NCBI RefSeq assembly: GCF_036099295.1
Contig: NZ_CP107976.1
Span: forward strand, 5,704,001 to 5,768,000
DNA length: 64,000 nt
DNA from: Streptomyces sp. NBC_00358
GTDB lineage: Bacteria; Actinomycetota; Actinomycetes; Streptomycetales; Streptomycetaceae
Reading direction: 5' to 3'
In this document: piece after piece, positions 43,768 through 51,987 of the stretch
How positions within the stretch are numbered: the first letter of the stretch is position 1
Layout: each line of letters begins with the position of its first letter
Notes under the pieces: model-generated
Told to the model about the DNA's origin: nothing
Database searches by the model: none
Seen by the model: only the letters and a program-made list of their open reading frames with translations
Made by a program: the position numbers and the translations under genes

Positions 43768-43903
43768 CGGGCGAGGCGTCCGGCCCGGCCATCCGGGTGC
43801 TTGCGCCGTCCGACGGGTGAGGGGGCGTCCGGCCCCGGCCGGCCGCCCCTCACCCGGGCCCGCCCCGTCCTCACCGTCGGGTGCGGGACCGGGTGAGAGC
43901 AAC

Positions 43904-43919
43904 GTTCCCTTCCGGTCAC
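43904..43919 (-). promoter_or_regulatory. Possible GlnR half-box upstream of narK
   Basis: Minus-strand GTGAC-6 nt-GGAAC, one mismatch from the GlnR a/b pattern gTnAc-n6-GaAAc, ~85 bp before narK. A second box at normal spacing is poor, so this is tentative. Confidence 0.25.
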
Positions 43920-44004
43920 TCACAGCCACAGGGCCGGAAACGCGTCCTCCCTAGCTTCGGGAAACAGCAGCCCAGTAAGCCCGGAGAGCCAACGGAGGCG
44001 CGAG

Positions 44005-45390
44005 ATGACTGCCCCAGCCACGAGTACGGCCCCTGCGCGGGGCGGTCGCTGGATCGAGGAGTGGGATCCGGAGGACGAGGCCTTCTGGGCGGAGAAGGGG
44101 GAGCGGGTCGCCCGGCGGAACCTGCTCTTCTCCGTGCTGTCCGAGCACATCGGGTTCTCCGTCTGGACCCTGTGGTCGGTGATGGTCCTGTTCATGGGAC
44201 CGGAGTACGGGCTCACCCCGGCCGACAAGTTCCTGCTGACCTCGATGGTCACGTTGGTCGGCGCGGTCGTGCGGGTGCCCTACACCTTCGCGGTCGCGCT
44301 CTTCGGCGGCCGGAACTGGACCATCGTGTCCGCGAGTCTGCTGCTGGTGCCGACCGTCGCCGCGTTCGTGGTGATGGAGCCGGGGACCTCGTTCACGACC
44401 TTCCTCGTGGTGGGTCTGCTGGCCGGTATCGGCGGCGGCAACTTCGCCTCCAGCATGACCAACATCAACGCCTTCTTCCCGCTGCGGAAGAAGGGCTGGG
44501 CGCTCGGCCTCAACGCGGGCGGCGGCAACATCGGCGTCCCGGTCGTCCAGTTGGTGGCGCTCGCCGTCATCGGGGCGAGCGGCGGCCCGCGGGTGCTCCT
44601 AGGGATCTACATCCCTCTCATCGTGGTGGCCGCCGTCCTCGCCGCCCTCTTCATGGACAACATCGCCTCCGTGAAGAACGACACCGGCGCCGCCGTGGAC
44701 GCCGCGAAGGACGCGCACACCTGGATCATGGCGTTCCTGTACGTCGGGACCTTCGGGTCGTTCATCGGCTACGCCTTCGCCTTCGGGCAGGTGCTGCAGG
44801 TCGAGTTCGGGCGTACGCCGCTCCAGGCCGCCTACCTCACCTTCATCGGCCCGCTGCTCGGTTCGCTGATCCGGCCCGTCGGAGGATGGCTCGCCGACCG
44901 CTACGGCGGCGCCAGGATCACGCTGTGGAACTTCGTCGCCATGGCCGCCGCGACCGGGATCCTCGTCGTCGTCGGCAGCAGCGAGAAGTCGCTGCCGCTG
45001 TTCGTCGGCGTCTTCGTGGTGCTCTTCGTGCTCAGCGGGCTCGGCAACGGGTCGACGTACAAGATGATCCCCGGCATCTTCCAGAAGAAGGCCCTGGACT
45101 CGGGGCTCGAAGGGGAAGCGGCCGCCCGCCACGGGCGCCGGCTCTCCGGTGCCGCCATGGGCCTCATCGGCGCGGTGGGCGCGCTCGGCGGGGTCGGCAT
45201 CAACCTCGCCTTCCGGCAGTCGTTCCTCGACTCCGGTTCCGGGACAGGGGCGTTCGTCACCTTCCTGGTCTTCTACGCGGTCGCCTTCGGGGTCACCTGG
45301 GCCGTATACCTTCGCCGCCCGGCCGCCGCCGAGACCCGGGCCGGTGTCACCACCGAGGCGAAGCCCCAGCTCAACTACGCCGAGGTGTGA
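44005..45390 (+). CDS. narK: Nitrate/nitrite MFS transporter NarK
   Basis: 461-aa nitrate/nitrite porter. Motifs of the NNP family are visible: FALLSEHIGF-like entry (VLSEHIGFSVWTLWSVM), the nitrate signature GIGGGNFASSMTNINAFFP and a second Gly-rich LNAGGGNIGVPVVQ. Twelve membrane segments predicted. ATG 44005 has GGAGGCG upstream. Followed after 124 bp by an NnaR-like regulator, the arrangement I recall for SCO2959-SCO2958. A long hairpin lies between the two genes. Expected to serve nitrate uptake or nitrite export. Confidence 0.93.
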   Translation: MTAPATSTAPARGGRWIEEWDPEDEAFWAEKGERVARRNLLFSVLSEHIGFSVWTLWSVMVLFMGPEYGLTPADKFLLTSMVTLVGAVVRVPYTFAVALFGGRNWTIVSASLLLVPTVAAFVVMEPGTSFTTFLVVGLLAGIGGGNFASSMTNINAFFPLRKKGWALGLNAGGGNIGVPVVQLVALAVIGASGGPRVLLGIYIPLIVVAAVLAALFMDNIASVKNDTGAAVDAAKDAHTWIMAFLYVGTFGSFIGYAFAFGQVLQVEFGRTPLQAAYLTFIGPLLGSLIRPVGGWLADRYGGARITLWNFVAMAAATGILVVVGSSEKSLPLFVGVFVVLFVLSGLGNGSTYKMIPGIFQKKALDSGLEGEAAARHGRRLSGAAMGLIGAVGALGGVGINLAFRQSFLDSGSGTGAFVTFLVFYAVAFGVTWAVYLRRPAAAETRAGVTTEAKPQLNYAEV

Positions 45391-45413
45391 CGTAACACGC
45401 TGGACATGGCGTT

Positions 45414-45451
45414 GATCCGAGCCTGTCACGGTCCGTTGACAGGCTCGGATC
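45414..45451 (+). terminator. Long hairpin between narK and nnaR
   Basis: 15-bp perfect stem GATCCGAGCCTGTCA/TGACAGGCTCGGATC with an 8-nt loop, 24 bp after the narK stop and ~60 bp before the nnaR start. A terminator or attenuator; as a duplex DNA site it could also be a regulator target. Confidence 0.7.
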
Positions 45452-45513
45452 AGCCGCGGACGTACGACAGCAAAGACCCCGTACGACGACTCGACGAGCG
45501 CGAGACGAGAGCC

Positions 45514-46665
45514 ATGTACGACGAACAGCAGCGACCCGACCACGGGCCTCTCTCCGGGTTCACCGTGGGGGTGACCGCCGCACGACGGGCCGACGAGCTC
45601 GGCGCGTTGCTCCAGCGGCGCGGGGCCACGGTCGTGCACGCGCCGGCCCTGCGGATCGTGCCGCTCGCCGACGACAGCGAACTGCTCACCGCCACCAAGG
45701 ATCTGGTCGACGACGCTCCGGACGTCGTGGTGGCCACCACCGCCATCGGATTCCGCGGCTGGGTGGAGGCCGCCGACGGCTGGGGCCTCGGCGAGGAACT
45801 GCTCGCACGGCTGCGGGGCGTGGAGCTGCTCGCCCGCGGGCCCAAGGTGAAGGGTGCCATCCGGGCCCAGGGACTGACCGAGGAGTGGTCGCCGTCCTCC
45901 GAGTCGATGGCCGAGGTGCTCGACCGGCTGCTCGAAGAGGGCGTCGACGGCCGCCGTATCGCCGTACAACTGCACGGTGAACCGCTGCCGGGATTCGTGG
46001 AGTCGCTGCGGGCCGCCGGAGCCGAGGTCGTCCCGGTGCCCGTGTACCGGTGGATGCCGCCGGAGGACATCGGGCCGGTCGACCGGCTGCTCGACGCGGC
46101 CCTCACCCGCGGCCTGGACGCGCTCACCTTCACCAGCGCGCCCGCCGCCGCCTCCCTGCTCTCCCGGGCCGAGGACCGGGGCCTGCAGCCCGAACTCCTC
46201 GCCGCGCTGCACCACGACGTGCTGCCCGCCTGCGTCGGCCCGGTCACCGCGCTGCCGTTGCAGGCCCACGGCATCGACACGGTCCAGCCCGAACGCTTCC
46301 GGCTCGGCCCCCTCGTGCAGTTGCTCTGCAAGGAACTGCCGGGCCGGGCCAGGGCGTTGCCGATCGCCGGGCACCGGGTGGAGATCCGGGGGCACGCGGT
46401 GCTGGTGGACGGGTCGCTGCGGCCCGTGCCGCCGGCCGGGATGTCACTGCTGAGGGCCCTCGCCCGGCGGCCCGGCTGGGTGGTGGCGCGGGCAGAACTG
46501 CTGCGCGCGCTGCCGGGCTCCGGTCGCGACGAGCATGCGGTGGAGACCGCGATGGCCAGGCTGCGTACGGCACTTGGCGCGCCCAAGCTGATCCATACCG
46601 TGGTCAAGCGGGGATACCGGCTCGCGCTCGACCCGGCCGCGGACTCCAAGTACGCCGACGCCTGA
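45514..46665 (+). CDS. nnaR: Nitrate regulator NnaR-like (HemD-fold plus winged helix)
   Basis: 383-aa protein. Residues ~15-260 have the uroporphyrinogen-III synthase (HemD) fold (FTVGVTAARRADELGALLQRRGATVVHAPAL, then TFTSAPAAASLLSRA). Residues ~285-375 form an OmpR-type winged helix (LLRALARRPGWVVARAELLRAL, ending VVKRGYRLAL). This HemD-plus-DNA-binding fusion is that of NnaR, which co-activates nitrite reductase genes with GlnR in S. coelicolor (recalled). ATG 45514 has only a weak ACGAGAG. Position after narK supports the role. A real heme-pathway enzyme is unlikely given the fused DNA-binding domain. Confidence 0.85.
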   Translation: MYDEQQRPDHGPLSGFTVGVTAARRADELGALLQRRGATVVHAPALRIVPLADDSELLTATKDLVDDAPDVVVATTAIGFRGWVEAADGWGLGEELLARLRGVELLARGPKVKGAIRAQGLTEEWSPSSESMAEVLDRLLEEGVDGRRIAVQLHGEPLPGFVESLRAAGAEVVPVPVYRWMPPEDIGPVDRLLDAALTRGLDALTFTSAPAAASLLSRAEDRGLQPELLAALHHDVLPACVGPVTALPLQAHGIDTVQPERFRLGPLVQLLCKELPGRARALPIAGHRVEIRGHAVLVDGSLRPVPPAGMSLLRALARRPGWVVARAELLRALPGSGRDEHAVETAMARLRTALGAPKLIHTVVKRGYRLALDPAADSKYADA

Positions 46666-46882
46666 GGCCGCCGGGACCGGCGCGGGACGGGCTGGGCGGG
46701 GCGCCGCTGCGAGCGTCGGCCGCACCGTCCCTGAATCCCCTTCCGAACTCCCGCCGGACGCGCCCGCGGTGCGTGTCCGGCGTACGTCCCGTAAGCGGCC
46801 GGTGCTGAGTCTTCCGGCGGGGCCCCGGGGCATGCACTGTAGGGGGTACGGCGGAAGGTGACCCCAAGGCGGTGACAGGCGC

Positions 46883-47470
46883 ATGGCATCGGGCATGGCC
46901 ACAGCCTCGTACGAGCTGCGGTTCGACTCCGGGCGGATCTGCCTGGACCTGACGGCGACCACCCATCCCGAGGAACGCCTCGACTCGGCAGCCCGGTTGA
47001 GTGCCTGGGTCCTCGCGTCCGGGCTGGTGCCCGCGGGCACCCCGCTGGCCGCCGTGGACACCTCCTGGCTGCTCGGCTTCCGGGAACTGCGCGGACATAT
47101 CGCCCAGTTGGTGCGCGGCGAACTGGACGCGCGGCCCGCGGAAGGTGCTCTCGCCCGGGTGAACGCCGCAGCTCTCGCCGTGCCGCCCGCCCCCCGTGCC
47201 CTGCGCGCCGACGACGGCTCGTTGTGCCGTGGGCTGAGCAGCGCGCCATACTGTGCCGAACTGCTCTCCGTGGTGGCCCGGGACGTCCTCGACCTGCTCA
47301 CCGACCCGGCGGCACGGGCGAGTCTGAGACAGTGTGAGGGTGACAACTGCCCGATCGTCTATCTCGACACCTCGCGCGGCCGGCGCCGACGTTGGTGCTC
47401 CAGCGAGGTGTGCGGCAATCGGGAGCGAGTGGCCCGGCACCGGCGGCGGGCGGCTCTGGCACGCGCCTGA
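46883..47470 (+). CDS. CGNR zinc-finger (ABATE-type) protein
   Basis: 195-aa probable transcription regulator. The N-terminal ~140 residues fit the ABATE ligand-binding domain (RFDSGRICLDLTATTHPEERLD). The C-terminal CGNR zinc finger has Cys pairs CEGDNC and CSSEVCGNR, followed by a basic ARHRRRAALARA tail. ATG 46883 or the in-frame ATG 46895 could start it. Stand-alone gene; regulated target unknown. Confidence 0.87.
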   Translation: MASGMATASYELRFDSGRICLDLTATTHPEERLDSAARLSAWVLASGLVPAGTPLAAVDTSWLLGFRELRGHIAQLVRGELDARPAEGALARVNAAALAVPPAPRALRADDGSLCRGLSSAPYCAELLSVVARDVLDLLTDPAARASLRQCEGDNCPIVYLDTSRGRRRRWCSSEVCGNRERVARHRRRAALARA

Positions 47471-47641
47471 TCACACCCGTACGTGATCTTCCAGTGACCC
47501 GAGGTGATCGATACGCATTCTTTTCGCTGTCTACACATCTTCAACAGAAAAAACCCTGAACACTTTGAACACCCGCGTACCTACACACGTACCCGGTGAT
47601 GAGCGACCGACTGGGGGATCCCCCGGACACCGGAGGTAGGC

Positions 47642-48226
47642 GTGCGCAAGGATTCAGCCGTGGCTGATGAACACAGGCCAAGGGCCCGACATCGCATGTC
47701 TCAGCAGTCCTCGTCGACCGAACCCGACGAGGAGCTGATGCGTGCGCTGTACCGGGAACACGCGGGGCCGTTGCTGGCCTACGTGCTGCGCCTGGTGGCC
47801 GGAGACCGGCAGCGCGCCGAGGACGTCGTACAGGAAACACTCATCCGTGCCTGGAAGAACGCCGGTCAGCTCAATCGAGCGACCGGTTCGGTACGCCCCT
47901 GGCTGGTGACGGTCGCCCGACGCATCGTCATCGACGGCCACCGCAGTCGGCAGGCCCGGCCGCAGGAGGTCGACCCGTCGCCGCTGGAGGTCATCCCCGC
48001 GGAGGACGAGATCGACAAGGCGTTGTGGCTGATGACACTGTCGGACGCGCTGGACGACCTGACCCCTGCTCACAGGGAAGTACTGGTCGAAACATACTTC
48101 AAAGGGCGTACCGTCAATGAGGCGGCCGAAACGCTCGGCATTCCCAGCGGCACAGTGCGCTCACGGGTTTTCTACGCCCTGCGGTCGATGAAGCTGGCGC
48201 TTGAGGAGCGGGGGGTGACGGCATGA
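47642..48226 (+). CDS. sigU: ECF sigma factor, SigU-like
   Basis: 194-aa ECF sigma factor with region 2 (LMRALYREHAGPLLAYVLRLVAG, DVVQETLIRAWKN) and region 4 (LTPAHREVLVETYFKGRTVNEAAETLGIPSGTVRSRVFYALRSM). GTG 47642 has GGAGGT 6 nt upstream; ATG 47696 (MSQQSSS) is an alternative. Overlaps the anti-sigma gene by 4 nt (ATGA). Position before a HelD-like gene, malic enzyme and HU matches SCO2954 sigU as recalled; the name rests on synteny. SigU affects secretion and development in S. coelicolor. Confidence 0.87.
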   Translation: MRKDSAVADEHRPRARHRMSQQSSSTEPDEELMRALYREHAGPLLAYVLRLVAGDRQRAEDVVQETLIRAWKNAGQLNRATGSVRPWLVTVARRIVIDGHRSRQARPQEVDPSPLEVIPAEDEIDKALWLMTLSDALDDLTPAHREVLVETYFKGRTVNEAAETLGIPSGTVRSRVFYALRSMKLALEERGVTA

Positions 48227-49047
48227 ACACGTACGGGGGTTACGGAACAGGTGGGCCGGGAGCCATGCAAGGTCCACGAGGACAGCAGGGGTCCGGGGAC
48301 ATCCACGAGACTGTCGGCGCCTACGCCCTCGGCATTCTCGACGACATCGAGGCGACCGCCTTCGAGGAGCATCTCGCGTCCTGCGAGTGGTGCGCCCAGC
48401 AGCTCGACGAGCTCGCCGGGATGGAACCGATGCTCGCCGCGCTCGCCGACCTGCCCGCCTCGCAGGGCAGCCCGGCCATCGCGGAGTCCCTCTCGGCGCG
48501 CCCGAGCCCACGGCTCGCGGAGCGGCTGGTCGACGAGGTCTCGGCGCGCCGCGTCCAGAAGCGCCGGCGCGGCATGTACCTGGTGGCGGCCGCGGCCGCG
48601 CTGATCATCGGTGGCCCGCTGACCGTCATGGCCGTCAACGGCGGCAGCGACACCGGCACGAACACGCCGCAGGCGATGGCCACCAGCCCGGCCAAGGCCG
48701 CCTTCCAGGTCATGACGGACAAGTCGGAGGCGACGGACCCGAAGACCAAGGTCAACGCCGTCGTCGCCATCGAGCCGAAGGACTGGGGCACCCACGCCGT
48801 CCTCCAGCTCAAGAACGTCAAGGGACCGCTCCGGTGCTCCCTGATCGCCGTCGGCAAGAACGGCGAACGTGAGACGGTGACCTCCTGGGCGGTTCCGAAG
48901 TGGGGTTACGGCGTCCCCAACGCCACCACCGAGGAGGCGAAGCAGCCCCTCTACGTGCACGGCGGCGCGGCCTTCACCCCGAACCAGATCGACCACTTCG
49001 AGGTCATGACCTTCGAGGGGAAGCGCCTGGTCGAGGTGAACGCGTGA
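48223..49047 (+). CDS. rsuA: ZAS-type membrane anti-sigma factor, RsuA-like
   Basis: 274-aa anti-sigma factor for the upstream sigma factor. The ZAS motif HLASCEWC (HxxxCxxC) follows HETVGAYALGILDDIEATAFEE, typical of zinc-binding anti-sigma domains. One membrane segment near residues 125-145 (GMYLVAAAAALIIGGPLTVM). The outer ~130 residues have the anti-sigma-K type fold (WGTHAVLQLKNVKGPLRCSL, ending EVMTFEGKRLVEVNA). Translationally coupled to sigU. Signal sensed outside is unknown; the thiol/zinc site could make it redox-sensitive but CxxC alone is not proof. Confidence 0.88.
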   Translation: MNTYGGYGTGGPGAMQGPRGQQGSGDIHETVGAYALGILDDIEATAFEEHLASCEWCAQQLDELAGMEPMLAALADLPASQGSPAIAESLSARPSPRLAERLVDEVSARRVQKRRRGMYLVAAAAALIIGGPLTVMAVNGGSDTGTNTPQAMATSPAKAAFQVMTDKSEATDPKTKVNAVVAIEPKDWGTHAVLQLKNVKGPLRCSLIAVGKNGERETVTSWAVPKWGYGVPNATTEEAKQPLYVHGGAAFTPNQIDHFEVMTFEGKRLVEVNA

Positions 49048-49130
49048 GCGGACTCCGGGCGCGCACGTAGCCTCACGGGCCTCCCTTCGCGTACGGTTGA
49101 CGGCTGCCCAGCACGTCAGAAGGGGGCCCG

Positions 49131-51521
49131 GTGGCCGCTCAGGCTCAGCAGGAAACCGCGCTCGGCTCGGTCCACTCATCCGTACCGGACGAATCCACCC
49201 AGGACGACTCCGTACGGGACCGTGAGATCAGCGTCGAACAGGAACATCTGGACCGGGTCTACCGGCGCCTCGAGGAGAAGATCCACGAGGCCGAGTTCCT
49301 CATGCACGACGCCGCCCAGCGCGGTCATGTCGGGACACCAGGGGCGCTCGCCGAGCGGGACGCCCAGGTGTTCCGCGCAGGAATCCACCTCAACCGTCTC
49401 AACAACGAGTTCGAGGACTTTCTCTTCGGCCGCATCGACCTGCTCCGCGGGAAGGACGGCACGAAGGGCGCCGACGGCGCCTACACGGCGGTGGAACCCG
49501 CCGAGGGCGTCGTACGCGAGGACAACACCGCCGACATCGCGGAGACGCTCCACATCGGCCGTATCGGCGTCCTGGACGCCGACTACGCGCCGCTGGTGAT
49601 CGACTGGCGGGCGCCCGCCGCGGCCCCGTTCTACCGCTCCACCCCGGTCGACCCCGGCCGGGTCGTACGCCGCCGGGTCATCCGCTCCAAGGGCCGCAGG
49701 GTCCTCGGTGTGGAGGACGACCTGATGCGCCCGGAGGTGAAGGCCTCCCTCGACGGCCGGGAACTCCCCGTCATCGGTGACGGCGCGCTCATGGCCGCGC
49801 TCGGGCAGGCCCGCAGCCACACCATGCGCGACATCGTGGCCTCCATCCAGGCCGAGCAGGACATGGTGATCCGCGCGCCCGCCGCGTCCGTGACGTACGT
49901 CGAGGGCGGCCCGGGCACCGGCAAGACGGCGGTGGCCCTGCACCGGGCCGCCTACCTGCTCTACCAGGACCGCCGCCGGTACGCGGGCGGCATCCTGATC
50001 GTCTCCCCGACCCCGCTGCTCGTCGCCTACACCGAGGGCGTGCTGCCCTCGCTCGGCGAGGAGGGACAGGTCGCGATCCGCGCGATCGGCTCGCTCGTCG
50101 ACGGTGTGGGCGCCACGCTGTACGACTCCCCGGCCGTGGCCCGTGCCAAGGGCTCGTACCGGATGCTGAAGGTGCTCCGGAAGGCGGCGCGCGGGGCGCT
50201 GGAGTCGCCCGGCCGGGCCGCCGGGGGTGCTTCCGGGCAGCTCGCCCTCGGGGAGCCGGAGACGGCCCCCGCCGGTCCTCCCACCCGGCTGCGGGTCGTC
50301 GCCTTCGGGCGCCGGCTGGAGCTGGAGTCCGCCGAACTGGACCGCATCAAGAACAACGCGCTCAGCGGGACCGCGCCGGTCAACCTGCTGAGGCCGCGCG
50401 CCCGCAAGCTGCTCCTCGACGCGCTGTGGTCGAAGTCGGGCGCCGGGACCCGGCACGCGGACCCGGAGCTGGCCGCCGAGCTGCGGTCGTCGTTCGACGA
50501 GGACGTCACCTCAGAGGACAGCTTCCTGGCCTTCCTGGAGGCCTGGTGGCCGGAGCTGACCCCGCGCGGGGTGCTGGCCGCCATGGCGGACGAGCGGCGG
50601 CTCGGGCGCTGGGCACGCCGCATCCTGAACCCCGGCGAGGTCCGCCGGGTGGCGCGCTCGCTGAAGCGGGACGGGTTCTCCGTGCACGACGTGGCGATGC
50701 TCGACGAGCTGGAGGCGATCGTGGGGGCGCCGGCCCGGCCCAGGAAGCGGCGCGAGCCGGACCCGCTGAGCCACCTGACCGGTCTTGAGGAGCTCATGCC
50801 CCACCGCGAGGAGACGCAGCGCGAACGCGCCGAGCGCCTCGCCCAGGAGCGGACCGAGTACGCGCACGTCATCGTCGACGAGGCGCAGGACCTCACGCCG
50901 ATGCAGTGGCGGATGGTCGGCCGGCGCGGCCGGCACGCCACCTGGACGGTGGTGGGCGACCCGGCCCAGTCCTCCTGGTCCGACCCGGACGAGGCGGCGG
51001 AGGCCCGTGACGAGGCGCTCGGCACCCGGCCGCGGCGCCGCTTCACCCTCACCGTCAACTACCGCAACCCGGCCGAGATCGCGGAGCTGGCCGCCAAGGT
51101 CCTCGCCCTCGCCATGCCGGGCTCCGAGTCGCCGTCCGCCGTACGGTCCACGGGCGTCGAGCCCCGGTTCGCGGTCGTACGGGACTCCCTCGCGCAGACC
51201 GTGCGCGCCGAGGCCGCCCATCTCCTGGACCGGGTCGACGGCACCGTGGGCGTGGTCGTCGCCATGAACCGGCGCGAGGAGGCCGCCCGCTGGCTCGCCG
51301 GGCTCGGGGACCGCGTGGTGGCCCTCGGAAGCCTGGAGGCCAAGGGGCTGGAGTACGACGCCACGGTGGTCGTGTCGCCCGCGGAGATCGCGGACGAGTC
51401 GCCCGCCGGACTGCGGGTGCTGTACGTCGCGCTGACCCGGGCCACGCAGCAGCTCACCGTCGTCTCCAGCGACCGCGACGAGCCCGACCCGAACGGAGTG
51501 CCCGACCTCCTGAGGGACTGA
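49131..51521 (+). CDS. HelD/UvrD-like superfamily 1 helicase-type ATPase
   Basis: 796-aa protein of the HelD group. The N-terminal ~120 residues include a coiled coil (VEQEHLDRVYRRLEEKIHEAEF). Walker A is in VEGGPGTGKTAVALHR (~258) and Walker B in VDEAQDLTPMQW (~582), with later SF1 motifs in VNYRNPAEI and LEAKGLEYD. HelD proteins recycle stalled RNA polymerase in Gram-positive bacteria (family knowledge), and can confer rifampicin tolerance in some actinomycetes; neither is shown here. GTG 49131 has AGAAGGGGG upstream. Confidence 0.88.
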   Translation: MAAQAQQETALGSVHSSVPDESTQDDSVRDREISVEQEHLDRVYRRLEEKIHEAEFLMHDAAQRGHVGTPGALAERDAQVFRAGIHLNRLNNEFEDFLFGRIDLLRGKDGTKGADGAYTAVEPAEGVVREDNTADIAETLHIGRIGVLDADYAPLVIDWRAPAAAPFYRSTPVDPGRVVRRRVIRSKGRRVLGVEDDLMRPEVKASLDGRELPVIGDGALMAALGQARSHTMRDIVASIQAEQDMVIRAPAASVTYVEGGPGTGKTAVALHRAAYLLYQDRRRYAGGILIVSPTPLLVAYTEGVLPSLGEEGQVAIRAIGSLVDGVGATLYDSPAVARAKGSYRMLKVLRKAARGALESPGRAAGGASGQLALGEPETAPAGPPTRLRVVAFGRRLELESAELDRIKNNALSGTAPVNLLRPRARKLLLDALWSKSGAGTRHADPELAAELRSSFDEDVTSEDSFLAFLEAWWPELTPRGVLAAMADERRLGRWARRILNPGEVRRVARSLKRDGFSVHDVAMLDELEAIVGAPARPRKRREPDPLSHLTGLEELMPHREETQRERAERLAQERTEYAHVIVDEAQDLTPMQWRMVGRRGRHATWTVVGDPAQSSWSDPDEAAEARDEALGTRPRRRFTLTVNYRNPAEIAELAAKVLALAMPGSESPSAVRSTGVEPRFAVVRDSLAQTVRAEAAHLLDRVDGTVGVVVAMNRREEAARWLAGLGDRVVALGSLEAKGLEYDATVVVSPAEIADESPAGLRVLYVALTRATQQLTVVSSDRDEPDPNGVPDLLRD

Positions 51522-51639
51522 CGCCGTTCCCGCCCCCCCGTCCGGTCCAGAGGGGGGCGCCGGGGGTCCGGACTGCGGACCGCCGTCCCCGGCCCGCCCG
51601 CCGCCCCGTCCCGGCCGAAAAGAACTCCCGGGACGGGAA

Positions 51640-51667
51640 TTGCCTTCCGGGAATCCTTTGTTACCTT
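51640..51667 (+). promoter_or_regulatory. Promoter of candidate small RNA
   Basis: TTGCCT (51640-51645), 16-nt spacer, TACCTT (51662-51667). A start 6-7 nt downstream would fall at the first bases of the closing stem of the structured element. Confidence 0.5.
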
Positions 51668-51671
51668 TGAC

Positions 51672-51828
51672 GTGACACCGGCCCGATCCAAGCCCCCGGG
51701 CCCAACCTTCGTCGCTACGAGCGACCACTTGCCGCGAGGCGAGCATGGCGGGTCGGTGTCACTTGAACGCAGTCCTTCACCGAGGACCCGAAGAGGCCCA
51801 CGTCATCCGTGACGTGGGCCTCTTTCGT
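51672..51828 (+). ncRNA. Candidate structured small RNA ahead of malic enzyme
   Basis: A closing stem pairs GTGACACCGGCCCG (51672-51685) with CGGGTCGGTGTCAC (51749-51762), 14 bp including one G-U. Inside are GTCGCT-ACG-AGCGAC (51711-51725) and CTTGCC-GCGA-GGCGAG (51728-51743), the latter with a GNRA tetraloop. A perfect terminator hairpin follows and a promoter precedes. No open frame with a ribosome site explains it. Could be a stand-alone sRNA of ~155 nt. A riboswitch is less likely because a terminator separates it from the gene by 165 bp. Family not recognised. Confidence 0.55.
51793..51822 (+). terminator. Terminator of candidate small RNA
   Basis: 13-bp perfect stem GAGGCCCACGTCA/TGACGTGGGCCTC, 4-nt loop TCCG, followed by TTT. 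Confidence 0.88.
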
Positions 51829-51987
51829 GATCCGCATCTCTCTCGTATGGTGGAATCCATCTTCCGAAAGCACCTGCCCCGGTGAACAAAACGTTCGCAA
51901 TCCGGGGCGACTACCCCGTACCCAGGGGTAGGTGCGACGATCGGACGGCACAAAGCAGTGACACGGTGAAAGCAGAGGAAGTCGGCC

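Larger units (their letters stand above)
51522..51987. other. 466-bp region between helD-like gene and malic enzyme
   Basis: Contains a possible promoter (51640-51667), a multi-hairpin element (51672-51762) and a terminator (51793-51822), annotated separately. The remaining ~165 bp to the malic enzyme start probably hold its promoter; CTACCCC and GGGGTAG at ~51910-51930 form a short inverted repeat. Confidence 0.6.

Noticed and set aside
45514..46300. Uroporphyrinogen-III synthase (hemD) of heme biosynthesis
   Set aside because: The HemD-like domain is fused to a winged-helix DNA-binding domain and the gene follows narK, which fits the nitrate regulator NnaR better.
51660..51830. Riboswitch controlling malic enzyme
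   Set aside because: The terminator ends 165 bp before the gene, there is no known aptamer signature, and a separate promoter lies upstream; a stand-alone sRNA fits better.
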